Assembly (NCBI GenBank): GCA_008704415.1
Contig: VXIS01000287.1
Location: 1-62,594 of the forward strand
Direction: 5' to 3'
Source: Sphaerosporella brunnea
Taxonomy: Eukaryota > Ascomycota > Pezizomycetes > Pezizales > Pyronemataceae
DNA: 62,594 nucleotides
The translations under genes and the position numbers were made by a program. The notes under the pieces were generated by a model that searched no databases, was not told the origin of the DNA, and saw only the letters and a program-made list of their open reading frames with translations. Positions 46,824 through 58,867 of the stretch are shown in pieces (the stretch's first letter is position 1; every line of letters begins with the position of its first letter).

Positions 46824-49800
46824 CTAACTCAAAAGATTCGCCAATGCAGGACTTCCAGAAGCCCCACTCATCACACGGCGCTGGTGTTCCTCCTGTTGCT
46901 GAACTTGCTGTACCACCGGCTGTGGTGGCGGCGGAATCGGCGCGTGAAGTACTTGCTGCGGCTGCATCGGATGAGGGTTCTGGCGGTGTAGTGCCAGCGG
47001 AGGCGGCGCGTGCACAGGCATCATGTGTGGCGGCGGGGGCGGCGAAGTGTGGGAAGGATGCCGCTGTGACATGATGTGTGGTGGCGATAAGTGTGGAGGT
47101 TGTGGCGGCATGTGAAGTTGCCTGTGGGGTGCAGCAATATGCCTGGGAGGTGAGTTGTGGTGAAGATTTGGGTTGTGCTGTGAGAGTGGGGGACGAGGTG
47201 ACATGTGAAGGGGCGGAGCCGAAGCCGGTTGGTAAGGCGGCGGGGGGACGTGGTGTGGTGTCGCATGCACCGGCGGAGGCTGAGGCATCTGGTGAACCAT
47301 TCCATGTGGAGGTATCGGTGGGTGGGGAATTGAACCCAGCGGCGGCCGCTGTGGCGAGGGGAGTTGAGGCGGGATCCCACTCTGCTGCGGCGGAGGTACT
47401 GCTCGAGGCGGTAGACCGGGCGGAGGAGGCGGTGGATGAGGTGGCAGCGCTTGCTGCTGGATTTGCTGCTGCCGTTGCATCGCTTGGTGCTGATGCTGCT
47501 GAGCCAAAAAGACGTGCAATGGCGGCAAGGGCGTGTGCTTGGGATCCGGCGTTCGCACGCCATTGGCTTTAGAGGCCGCAAACGGAATGGCGGGCTGCTC
47601 TTTGTCCTTGTGGCATCGGGAGCATAGCAGTCCCAGTGTAGTGGTCTTTGGGGCGTGACCATTGGTTAGCGGAGCAGCGGATGACCCAGCCCCGTTTGTC
47701 GTCGGCGACGGCAATGGAGCCTTCCACCACAACGGACTCACATCAACAAGGCAATGCATGCAGCACTTCGGCCCATCCCCGCCGACATGGTCCGGAAGCA
47801 ATCCCTCAAGTCCGCCGATCATTTCCACGCCCTCACTCTTGATGAAGACGGTGGTGGGTGAATCGGTGCCCTCTTTGGCAGAAGCACCAACCAGACTGTT
47901 GCGTCGATTGACGTGGTTTGTCTTGCCGTTGATAGACAGGTTGGTTGCCTTGCGAACCGTACTGGTCAGTGCTAGGTCAGCCTGCTTGTATGTTTGCAGG
48001 TAGAGCTCGAGTGCTGTCAATCCGGTTTCCTCGGATATCTCATTGACCCTGTGAATGGTTGACTTGACCTCGTGCTCTGGGCACCAAAGACATGCCGTCA
48101 TGAGACCGGTCTCATTGCCAAGCTTGACAATATTGACGGTATCCCTTCTGGAGCCTTTCACCGGTTGTATGTCGAAGCCCATTCTCCATCCCGACTTGTG
48201 GGCACAATTGATATGCACTAGTCCAGTCAGATGAGATAACAAATATCCAATTGCGAATTCGAGACTTACCGTTCGCGCGACAAATGGTGCATTCCACAGT
48301 CGCACCGTTGTTCACCTTGCAGACCTTGCACTCATTCTGAAACCGGTCCTTCGGTATCGTGCCGATACCTTCAATCACCTTCATTGTCCTGGGATCAGAG
48401 AACTTGATCTCAGGAGTCCACACGGCACAAATCACGTGAGCCCAGTTATTGTTTTGGGTCTTCTTCAACGGCTCTCGTGGCTGAGGCTTGTTCTTGTCCG
48501 TATCCTTGACCTTGCGACCATCGACCTCGGGAGACTCCTTGTTCAGCTTATCCTGGGCGGCTTTTTTCTTGTAAGAACTCTTATGATAGGGATTGTTCTT
48601 TTCAGGTTCGGCATCTGGATCTTCGTGCTCGGGACAGAGGACGCATTCGTAATACTAAAAGAATGTCAGTACCATTAGGCGATTGAACAGATAGCAAACA
48701 CAGGAGCTTCAATACCGTCGAAACGACCAGGGTCTTGTCGTTCGGTCAACATCTCGCAGGACCCATTTGTTCGCACTCCTCATGTTCACCAACACACGTG
48801 CATCGCTTGTGCACTGTCATCTTGCAATCCCGGCAGATAGCATGCTGTTTTCCAATTCTCCTCGATGTCCGCACACACCATGCTGCGACCTTCGGCTTGG
48901 GAGGCTCTGTGGCGGCGGAGGAGGTCCTTTACTTTTCAGGTACTTTGCCTCCTCTTTAGCACTGCCTTGTCTTTACCGCCGTCTTCTTTCTCCTTCTCTT
49001 ACCCTTTGCCTTTCCTTTCTCCTTCTTGGTGCAGTTCGTTGGTCTCGGATTTGAGTTTTTTCGCGGAGCTCTGTTCCGTTCGTCAGGTTGTGGCGGTGCG
49101 TTGCATATGGATGGGGAGTGGGCTGAGCCAGCTGAGCCAGCTGAAGCCGCCGCAGAAGCGCGCATGGGCCTGAGCGTCTGCGTGGGCATCCTCTGAGCTG
49201 CATTGAGCTCCTTCAGAAGTTCTTCGTCTATCCTCCGCTTCCACGCTCGTCGCCACCCTGGCCATTTTCTTCTGCACTTCGTCGAGATCTTCCCATTTGA
49301 TAGCATATCCGCCGCCGAAGCTCGGGCGACAACGTCTGCAGAGCGCACTGAGCCAGCCACTTCTCATCCGCATCTTTCGCTTCGAGCCGCTTCCTTTCTC
49401 CCCGGAAATCAAAGTGGCGGCGCGACGCCGGGCGCTCGTCGCCACTGCTGCTGGTGCTGGTGCCACAAAAGCTTGCACGCGAAATCCCTCTTTTTGTCGC
49501 TAGCCTTTCAACGTCGAACGCCGAATCGTCCGAATCGTCGGCAGACATCGTCAACCAGTTTGGTGGAAGCGTCCTTGTCCTTTTGCTTCGCTCCTTACGA
49601 GTTTTGCGGTTGTCATAATTCCCCAAATCTCTTTGCCCCTGGCCGTCTTCTTCCACTGGTAGTAGTTACCTGACTATTTCGGCTTCCTGCGCGTCTTGAC
49701 GGCTTTGTCACGACGTGCAGCTCGCTTCCATATTAGTAATGCCTTCTTCAAAGCGCTTAACCTCATCCGGCTGAGCCGGGTTCCTTGAGATCCCTGACCG

Positions 49801-51744
49801 CCTGAACCTTGGAAAGCTGTTCCAGCGATTTTTCTCGTTGAAGTTGTTCGCATACAGTATCTCCGATGCTTGTCCACAAGTTGGTCGCGTATGGGCCATG
49901 CGATCTTCGGCTGTCTTTGGGTGGCCACCATTAGCTGTCGAGGGTCTTCGTGTACTCTTCCCGTTTTTGCTCGCCTGTTCGTCATGGCCTTCGACAGGAT
50001 TTTGAACAGCAACGTCGACGTCGTGCCGTCGTCTCCCCCGCGCTCATGTACCCAGGAGCCTCCATGACCATTTCGGCCGTTTTTCGCGCGCCGTGGCCTC
50101 GGCCTCCTGCGCTGTTTGCTCTGCTGCGCCCTTGTTTTCTTTTTTCGGGAGTTTGATGTATTCGACCGGTCTGCCGGCCACGGCAGGACTGTCGCTTGGT
50201 GCCGAGACCCCGTCGCGATGCCGCCGTGGGTAGATCCGATCGTCATAATCAGAGCATCTCACATTGCAATGCAGCCCAATACCTCATTGCACATCTGCGC
50301 AAACGCCAGCTGCTCCGGTGTGGGATCGGGGTATTTGATCTCCATAGCCTCGCGAGGCGTCTCGGTGCCAACGCCTGCCGGGCGACAAATCATCATCTTC
50401 ATCATCGCTAAACGTCCTCTCCGCGTCGGCACTGTGTTGGGTTAGCGCTGGGGTGTTGCGCGCTCCAGTTTGCGTTCTTGGGCTCTGTTGCAGGGTCCAC
50501 ATGACCACTGCAAATCTCTGCTGGTTTCTCAGCAACGGTGGCCGCACGCAGTTCATGTGGTACGTGAGCCACCACTGCGCATGCACAGAATCGTGCTTTA
50601 AAATCTTTGGTCACGCACCGTCGCGAATAATAAACACAATAAACAAATAAGTACATAAATACATCGATAAAAAGGAAAAAAGAAAAAAGGAAAGGAAGCA
50701 TGAACTCCACCTTGCACGTATCCGGACAACCAGCTCTGCACCTCTCCATCTGACTGCACAGACTCTTAACCGCGCTCGAGGCACTACGCCAGTATCTTCC
50801 ATGTCGCGATTAAACCCATGCGGATCCTCTCCAGGCACATGCGCAACCGCTTGGTTGGTGATACCACACTCGTACATCAGCGCATGCATGTATCTATCAA
50901 CACACGCGCTCAAAATAAAAGAACGCTGTCGCGACACTTGCGGTAAATCGTCAATATATATCGATTTACGACCGGTGTTAAACGCAACACTTTCGCGGAT
51001 AGAAGAGAGCGGGCAGACGTCTGAGTGCATGGAAGCAAAACAATGCGTGTATCGTTGACCTGCCGCATGGATCATCCTTGGGGCTGTAAATACATCTAAT
51101 CTTGACACATATCGATCGCCGCGCTGGCTCATTGTGGCGTGGATTGAAGTCCATATTCGACCAGATAGTAGCTCTCCGGCGGCATCGCAAATGTAGAGAG
51201 ATGGCATCTGTGGGGCAGCATGGTTAGCATCCCCAGACATGTGGTGATGATTCGGCGTTCGCAGTGGGCGCGAAAAGTGCTAGTGGCCGCCGTTGCCAGG
51301 CAAACAGCGGCAGAGTGAGGAAGGGAAGATGTGGGAAGATCGCGAGAGTGCTACGTACCATGAACAGCGAGGGTCGTGCCGTCATCAGCGACCAGCTTTC
51401 CATCCTGCAGGAACGGGTTTTCAGAGCTCAACATATTAGATAGCGAGGCGTCCTTGGTCATGGGGATGATCATCTGAGACGCCACGTTCTTCCTCTTCTT
51501 TCCGTAACGAGCTTGGGAAGCTGACGGCATAGCCGGCGCGGGTTCCTTTGACGTCCTTCGACTACTTTTTCGGACCAGCAGCCGCAGTCTGTCGTCGTGA
51601 GTTCCGCTGAGAAGAGGCGTCGCGTTCGTTTTGCTGCTCGTTGACGTAGGATGTAAGGGGTCGTGAACTCGAAGTCCATCTCGTTGTCCTTGTCCTCAGC
51701 ATAGTTTACACGTGCGCCCCGATTTCGTGAACGGGTGCCGTACG
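46824..51744 (-). pseudogene. SNT2-like gene, left-arm copy with corrupted inner part
   Basis: The last two exons (48217-46824 and 48654-48270, minus strand) are identical in protein to the right-arm copy. They include the extended PHD region (NNWAHVICAVWTPEIKFSDP) and the His/Pro/Gln-rich tail. From about 48.69 kb to the palindrome centre the same gene is recognisable only in shards across three frames: SANT and GATA-like pieces near 49.2-49.8 kb, PHD near 50.4-50.6 kb and BAH near 50.7-51.2 kb. Dense random indels cause this. I interpret the damage as sequence error and not decay. It has no intact start; the palindrome centre removes it. Confidence 0.75.
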
Positions 51745-51755
51745 AGCAACTTCGC
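51745..51755. other. Palindrome spacer (11 nt)
   Basis: AGCAACTTCGC separates the two arms. The outward-reading frame from here (ATSPYGTRSRNRGARVNYAE) is normal SNT2 N-terminal sequence, so the join lies within an exon. Confidence 0.9.
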
Positions 51756-54700
51756 CGTACGGCACCCGTTCACGAAATCGGGGCGCACGTGTAAACTATG
51801 CTGAGGACAAGGACAACGAGATGGACTTCGAGTTCACGACCCCTTACAATCCTACGTCAACGAGCAGCAAAACGAACGGCGACGCCTCTTCTAGCGGAAC
51901 TTCACGACGACAGACTGCGGCTGCTGGTTCCGGAAAAGAGTCGAAGGACGCAAAGGAACCCGCGCCGGCTATGCCGTCAGCTTCCTCAAGCACCGTTACA
52001 GGAAAGAAGAGGAAGAACGTGGCGTCTCAGATGATCATCCCCATGACCAAGGACGCCTCGCTATCTAATATGTTGAGCTTCGAAAACCCGTTCCTGCAGG
52101 ATGGAAAGCTGGTCGCTGATGACGGCACGACCCTCGCTGTTCATGGTACGTAGCACTCTCGCGATTTCCCATTCCTTCCCTTCCTCACTCTGGCGCTGTT
52201 GCCTGGCAACGCCGGCCACTAGCACTTTTCGCGCCACTGGAACGCGAAATCATCCCAACATGTCTGGGGATGCTAACAATGCTGCCCCACAGATGCCATC
52301 TATCTCATTTGCGAGCCGCCGGGAGAGCCTTACTATCTTGGTCGAATAATGGACTTCATCCACGCCAACAATGACCCAGCGCGGCCGATCGATATGGTCA
52401 AAATTAACTGGTATTACCGCCCCAAGGATATCCAGCGCAAGGTCAACGATACACGCATTGTTTTTGCTTCCATGCACTCAGACGTCTGCCCGCTTTCTTC
52501 TATCCGCGGAAAGTGTTGCGTTAAACACCGGTCGGAAATCGATAATATTGACGATTACCGCAAGTGTCGCGACAGCTTTTATTTTGAGCGCATGTTTGAT
52601 AGATACATACAGCGCTATTACGATGTGATACCAACCAAAGCGGTGCGCAATGTGCCTGAGAGGATCCGCATGGGTTTAATCGCGACATGGAAATATCTGG
52701 TCGTAGAGCCTCAGCGCGGTAAAGAGCTGTGCAGTCAGATGAAAGAGTGCAAGCGGTGTTCCGGATACAGTGCAAGGTGGGATTTCATGCTTCCTTTTCC
52801 TTTTTTTCCTTTTTTTCCTTTTTTATCGATTTATTTATTTACTTATTTGTTTATTTGTTTATTTATTCGCGACGGTGCTGACCAAAGATTTTAAAGCAAC
52901 GATTCTGTGCAATGCGCAGTGTGTGGCTCAACGTACCACATGAACTGCGTGCGGCCACCGTTGCTGAAGAAACCCAGCAGAGGATTTGCGTGGGCATGTG
53001 GACCCTGCAACCGAGCCCAAGAACGCAAACTGGAAGCGCGCAACACCCCAGCGCTAACCAACACAAGTGCCGACGCGGAAGAGGACGTTTGCGATGATGA
53101 AGATGATGATTTGTCGCCCGGCGCAGGCGTTGGCACCGAGACGCCTTCCGAGGCTATGGAGATCAAATACCCCGATCCCACACCGGAGCAGCTGGCGTTT
53201 GCGCAGATGTGGCAAATGAGGTATTTGGGCCTGCATTGCAATGTGGAGGATGCTCTGGATTATGACGATCGGATCTACCCACGAGCGGCATCGCGACTGG
53301 GGTCTCGGCACCAAGCGACAGTCCTGCCGTGGCCGGGCAGACCGGTCGAATACATCAAACCTCCCGAGAAAAAGAAAACAAAGGGCGGCAGCAAGAGCAA
53401 ACAGCAGCAGGAGGCCGAGGCCACGGCGCGCGAAAAACGGCCGAAATGGGTCATGGAAGAGCCTCCTGGGTACATTGAGCGCGGGGGAGACGACGGCACG
53501 ACGTCGACGTTGCTGTTCAAAATCCCTGTCGAAGGCCATGACGAACAGGCCGAGCAAAAACGGGAAGAGTACACGAAGACCCTCGACAGCTACATGGTGG
53601 CCACCCGAAAGACAGCCGAAAAGATCGGCATGGCCCCATACGCGACCAACTTTGTGGACAAAGCAGCGGAGATACTGTATGCGAACAACTTCAACGAGAA
53701 AAAATCGCTGGAACAGCTTTCCAAGGTTCAGGCGGTCAGGGATCTCAAGGAACCCAGGCTCAAGCCGGATGAGGTTAAGCGCTTTGAAGAAGGCATTACT
53801 AAATATGGAAGCGAGCTGCACGTCGTGACAAAGCACGTCAAGACGCGCAAGGAAGCCGAAATAGTCAGGTACTACTACCAGTGGAAGAAGACGGCCAGGG
53901 GCAAAGAGATTTGGGGGAATTATGACAACCGCAAAACTCGTAAGGAAGCGAAGCAAAAGGACAAGGACGCTTCCACCAAACTGGTTGACGATGTCGCCGA
54001 CGATTCGGACGATTCGGCGTTCGACGTTGAGAAGGCTAGCGACAAAAAGAGGGGATTCGCGTGCAAGTTTTGTGGCACCAGACACAGCAGGCAGTGGCGA
54101 CGAGCGCCCGGCGTCGCGCCCGGCACTTTGATTTCGGCGGAGAAAGGAAGCGGCTCGAAGCGAAAGAATGCGGATGAGAAGTGGCTGGTCAGTGCGCTCT
54201 GCAGACGTTGTGCCGAGCTTTGGCGGCGATATGCTATCAAATGGGAAGATCCGGACGAAGTGCAGAAGAAAATGGGCCAGGGTGGCGGACGAGCGTGGAA
54301 GCGGAGGATAGACGAAGAACTTCTGAAGGAGCTCAATGCAGCTCAAGAGGATGCCCACGCAGAAGCTCAGGCCCATGCCGCTTCTGCGGCGGCTTCAGCT
54401 GGCTCAGCTGGCTCAGCCACTCCCCAGCCATATGCAAGCGGCACCGCCACACCTGACGAACGGAAAGAGCCTCCGCGAAAAAAACTCAAATCCGAGACCA
54501 ACGGAACTGCAACCAAGAAGGAGAAAGGAAAGGCAAAGGGTAAAGAGAAGGAGAAAGAAGACGGCGGTAAAGACAAGGCAGTGGCTAAAGAGGAGGCAAA
54601 GGTACCTGAAAAGGTAAAGGAACCTCCTCCGCCGCCACCAGAGCCTCCCAAGCCGAAGGTCGCAGCATGTGGTGTGTGCGGAGACATCGAGGAGATTGGA

Positions 54701-56725
54701 AAACAGCATGCTATCTGCCGGGATTGCAAGATGACAGTGCACAAGCGATGCTACGGTGTTGGTGAAATGAGGAGTGCGAACAAATGGGTCTGCGAGATGT
54801 GCCAGAACGACAAGAACCCTGTCGTTTCGACGGTATTGAAGCTCCTGTGTTTGCTATCTGTTCAATCGCCTAAATGGTACTGACATTCTTTTAGTATTAC
54901 GAATGCGTCCTCTGTCCCGAGCACGAAGATCCAGATGCCGAACCTGAAAAGAACAATCCCTATCATAAGAGTTCTTACAAGAAAAAAGCCGCCCAGGATA
55001 AGCTGAACAAGGAGTCTCCCGAGGTCGATGGTCGCAAGGTCAAGGATACGGACAAGAACAAGCCTCAGCCACGAGAGCCGTTGAAGAAGACCCAAAACAA
55101 TAACTGGGCTCACGTGATTTGTGCCGTGTGGACTCCTGAGATCAAGTTCTCTGATCCCAGGACAATGAAGGTGATTGAAGGTATCGGCACGATACCGAAG
55201 GACCGGTTTCAGAATGAGTGCAAGGTCTGCAAGGTGAACAACGGTGCGACTGTGGAATGCACCATTTGTCGCGCGAACGGTAAGTCTCGAATTCGCAATT
55301 GGATATTTGTTATCTCATCTGACTGGACTAGTGCATATCAATTGTGCCCACAAGTCGGGATGGAGAATGGGCTTCGACATACAACCGGTGAAAGGCTCCA
55401 GAAGGGATACCGTCAATATTGTCAAGCTTGGCAATGAGACCGGTCTCATGACGGCATGTCTTTGGTGCCCAGAGCACGAGGTCAAGTCAACCATTCACAG
55501 GGTCAATGAGATATCCGAGGAAACCGGATTGACAGCACTCGAGCTCTACCTGCAAACATACAAGCAGGCTGACCTAGCACTGACCAGTACGGTTCGCAAG
55601 GCAACCAACCTGTCTATCAACGGCAAGACAAACCACGTCAATCGACGCAACAGTCTGGTTGGTGCTTCTGCCAAAGAGGGCACCGATTCACCCACCACCG
55701 TCTTCATCAAGAGTGAGGGCGTGGAAATGATCGGCGGACTTGAGGGATTGCTTCCGGACCATGTCGGCGGGGATGGGCCGAAGTGCTGCATGCATTGCCT
55801 TGTTGATGTGAGTCCGTTGTGGTGGAAGGCTCCATTGCCGTCGCCGACGACAAACGGGGCTGGGTCATCCGCTGCTCCGCTAACCAATGGTCACGCCCCA
55901 AAGACCACTACACTGGGACTGCTATGCTCCCGATGCCACAAGGACAAAGAGCAGCCCGCCATTCCGTTTGCGGCCTCTAAAGCCAATGGCGTGCGAACGC
56001 CGGATCCCAAGCACACGCCCTTGCCGCCATTGCACGTCTTTTTGGCTCAGCAGCATCAGCACCAAGCGATGCAACGGCAGCAGCAAATCCAGCAGCAAGC
56101 GCTGCCACCTCATCCACCGCCTCCTCCGCCCGGTCTACCGCCTCGAGCAGTACCTCCGCCGCAGCAGAGTGGGATCCCGCCTCAACTCCCCTCGCCACAG
56201 CGGCCGCCGCTGGGTTCAATTCCCCACCCACCGATACCTCCACATGGAATGGTTCACCAGATGCCTCAGCCTCCGCCGGTGCATGCGACACCACACCACG
56301 TCCCCCCGCCGCCTTACCAACCGGCTTCGGCTCCGCCCCTTCACATGTCACCTCGTCCCCCACTCTCACAGCACAACCCAAATCTTCACCACAACTCACC
56401 TCCCAGGCATATTGCTGCACCCCACAGGCAACTTCACATGCCGCCACAACCTCCACACTTATCGCCACCACACATCATGTCACAGCGGCATCCTTCCCAC
56501 ACTTCGCCGCCCCCGCCGCCACACATGATGCCTGTGCACGCGCCGCCTCCGCTGGCACTACACCGCCAGAACCCTCATCCGATGCAGCCGCAGCAAGTAC
56601 TTCACGCGCCGATTCCGCCGCCACCACAGCCGGTGGTACAGCAAGTTCAGCAACAGGAGGAACACCAGCGCCGTGTGATGAGTGGGGCTTCTGGAAGTCC
56701 TGCATTGGCGAATCTTTTGAGTTAG
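51756..56725 (+). CDS. SNT2: SNT2-like BAH/PHD/SANT/GATA chromatin regulator, N-terminus truncated
   Basis: The exons are (51756)-52145, 52293-52776, 52897-54832, 54895-55279 and 55332-56725. From ATG 51821 they give 1507 residues in phase, but the frame is open back to the palindrome centre, so the real start is missing. The domains come in order. A BAH domain (DAIYLICEPPGEPYYLGRIM) is followed by a PHD finger (CKRCSGY...CAVCGSTYHMNCVRPP). A SANT domain (EVKRFEEGITKYGSELHVV) precedes a GATA-like finger (CKFCGTRHSRQWRRAPG...CRRC). A second PHD (CGVCGDIEEIG...HKRCYGV), an extended PHD and a His/Pro/Gln-rich tail end the protein. Yeast Snt2 is a histone-binding subunit of an Ecm5/Rpd3 complex in stress responses. 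Domain order makes the assignment firm. Confidence 0.9.
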
Positions 56726-58108
56726 ATGGGAAGGAGCACGGTTGATAGCGATAATTTTTTGAGGGGCTGTCTGGGTTTTCATGGTTCCTTTGTCTTTGTC
56801 TACAATATCATTGCTTGTTCTTTGGGATAACTTTTTTTTCTTTTTTGCTTGGGTTGTCTTCCTGGAGTGAGTGGCTTTTTTTCCTATCCGAAAGGGTTTA
56901 TGGTTCTGGCGATTCTTTTCCTTTTTCCGTTCTTTGTTTCTGTGGCTTTTTTTTTTTGTCTTGCTGAGACCTGGCCGGTTACTGGTTGAAGAGGGGCGTT
57001 GATTTTGCAAAGGCTGGGTGGGAGTATGTAGAAGCGAGTCACTGCTCGTGTAATTGTAACTGCTGAGGGCTACTTATAGCTAGAGTGCACGCTTGTACTT
57101 TATGATGAGGAGAGAGAGGTATTCGTGACATGTAGTATCACTCGGCTGTTGTGTTGAGACTCTTGGTTTGGTTTTATATCTGCTCAGGATCTTGTGGGAT
57201 GTCTACCTATAACTGGTAGTAGTTCGTCATCACGGGTTGATAATGACACAGAAGGAAGTTCTGTAGCGAGCTCGTTCTTTACCACGTGTACCTGGCAGGA
57301 ATGATCCAGTCAACCCAGCCCTGGCGGGTGGGTCGGGGGGGGGACCTGAGATTCTCGGAAATTTAAAGGACCACGTATCTTGGTTTTTGGAGTTACTATG
57401 TATGAAAAAAAAAAAAAGTTCGGGTTGTTGGGTTTGCAGAGATCGGGGGGAAACGTAGAAGAAAACCCCCCCCCCCCCCTATGACATTGTTTTTTTCCTC
57501 CCACTTGCCAAGAAAGGGGATATTGGCTACTGGCTACTTTTTTTTAAATATTGCGGCCGGCGCTATCGGGACGGAACTGGACCTGCCAAGCAAGTATGTA
57601 CTACCTAGTAGCAGCAACCAATGCTGCCTGCCTGGTATTTCTCCCATTCCGTGGCTCCAGGTACAGATAGTAAACCAAACTACACCAAACCAAACCAAAC
57701 TAGATGCAAGCAAACAAAAAGTCAAGATCAGAAACCGGATCGGGGAAGTAGGCATATATACCGGTTGGCTGCACGAGTGATATTTCATGGCTCTCACACC
57801 AGGGGCTGGCCATCGCGGACTGACTGGTGGGTGAGATAGGTAGAGTAGAATAGACAAGACAAGACAAGACAAGGCAAGACAGAAGGCAGACGTGATGACC
57901 GGAAGAAAGAAACCATGGGCGCGAAACATGAGCGCAAAAAACAAAAAAAGTTTCCCAAACGCGCCCGCCACACCCCCTCAGTTTTTGAGCGAGCAAGATT
58001 ACGGCCGGGGTAGTTAGTAGTTGGTAGTAGTTAATAGTAGGTCAGAGGTGTATGCTCGATTCAGCTCGAAGCAGTCCCGCACATCACAATCCAAAAAAAA
58101 AAAATCAC
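56726..58108. other. Spacer downstream of SNT2-like gene (right arm)
   Basis: This mirrors 45441-46823. It is T-rich after the stop codon (3' UTR-like), with a C run at 57466-57479 and an ACAAG microsatellite near 57850-57875. There is no gene. Confidence 0.5.
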
Positions 58109-58565
58109 TCATTCCTCATCATTCACAACCCCGCGTCTGAGCCTGTGGACCGCCGCCGCACGCTCACTGGGATTCTGGGTGATATTCCAGGGTATTTGGC
58201 GTATAACAGTCTTGCCCCCGGCGTTGAGAAGCAATTCGTCGAAGAATAGGCTACGATCTATGCTTCCACACTTCCGTTGGGCAATAATCAGCTGTGCAGG
58301 AAGACGAAGACCTCTCCACATATCCTTTTGCATTCTGCTTCCGGCTGGTTGTTGCTGGCGCTGGTAAAACTCGCGGTAGAAATAAAATGATTAATTGCTT
58401 TTCGCCAACAAGGATGGATAGCCCTCTTCACGATTGATAAAAATCTAACTATACTCGTTGAGATCCGCCATGTGTTCATGGTCGAAATTCTGCCTAAAAA
58501 ACTTACGATAATACGCGATGAATGTGCACTGGGGGACACCACGGTTTGTTCGTTTCCTGAAGCCA
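58109..58565 (-). CDS. Small spliced hypothetical protein, right-arm copy
   Basis: This is the mirror of 44984-45440. Exon 58565-58506 joins exon 58360-58109 for about 103 residues. The intron of this copy has one more T than the left-arm copy just inside the donor. The protein is otherwise the same, and its function is unknown. Confidence 0.4.
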
Positions 58566-58867
58566 TTGATGCCGTTGCCCATGGATTAGCTTGAAGGCAA
58601 AAAACACTGCTAAGCTACATTAGCAAGGCCATAGTTATGATGCTGGATTTAGCTTGCATGGTATCTTCACTATAGGCCTGATAAGCAGAGCTCATTATAA
58701 AGGAGTAGAGCCGCTGTTTGACGGAAATCGTTTTCGGCAAAGCCGTGAAACGGCACATCGTCTTGGACAGAAGGTTACGTTAGCGGACCGTGCATGTGGC
58801 TAATTCTTTAATTCTTTCGATTACTCAAGTTGACAGGTGCTTCTGATGTAACGGTGGAAAGGAGCCA

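Larger units (their letters stand above)
40957..51744. repeat. Left arm of giant inverted repeat
   Basis: This 10.8-kb arm is the reverse complement of 51756-62594. Landmarks mirror at a nearly constant coordinate sum: CPA2 ATG 41039/62512, tRNA 42701/60847, SNT2 stop 46824/56725. The sum drops from about 103549 to 103500 at the centre because the inner 3 kb of this arm has lost a net 49 nt. Outside about 48.69 kb the arms differ by only a handful of single-base length changes. The true left limit may lie beyond 40957, since the other arm is cut by the window end. Confidence 0.97.

Noticed and set aside
48690..51744. RIP mutation of the left-arm SNT2 copy
   Set aside because: RIP gives C:G to T:A transitions without indels and would hit both copies. 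Here indels and all substitution types occur in only one arm.
51745..51755. Palindrome centre as a replication origin or telomere-resolution hairpin
   Set aside because: The flanking sequence is ordinary SNT2 coding DNA with no origin-like or resolvase-site features.
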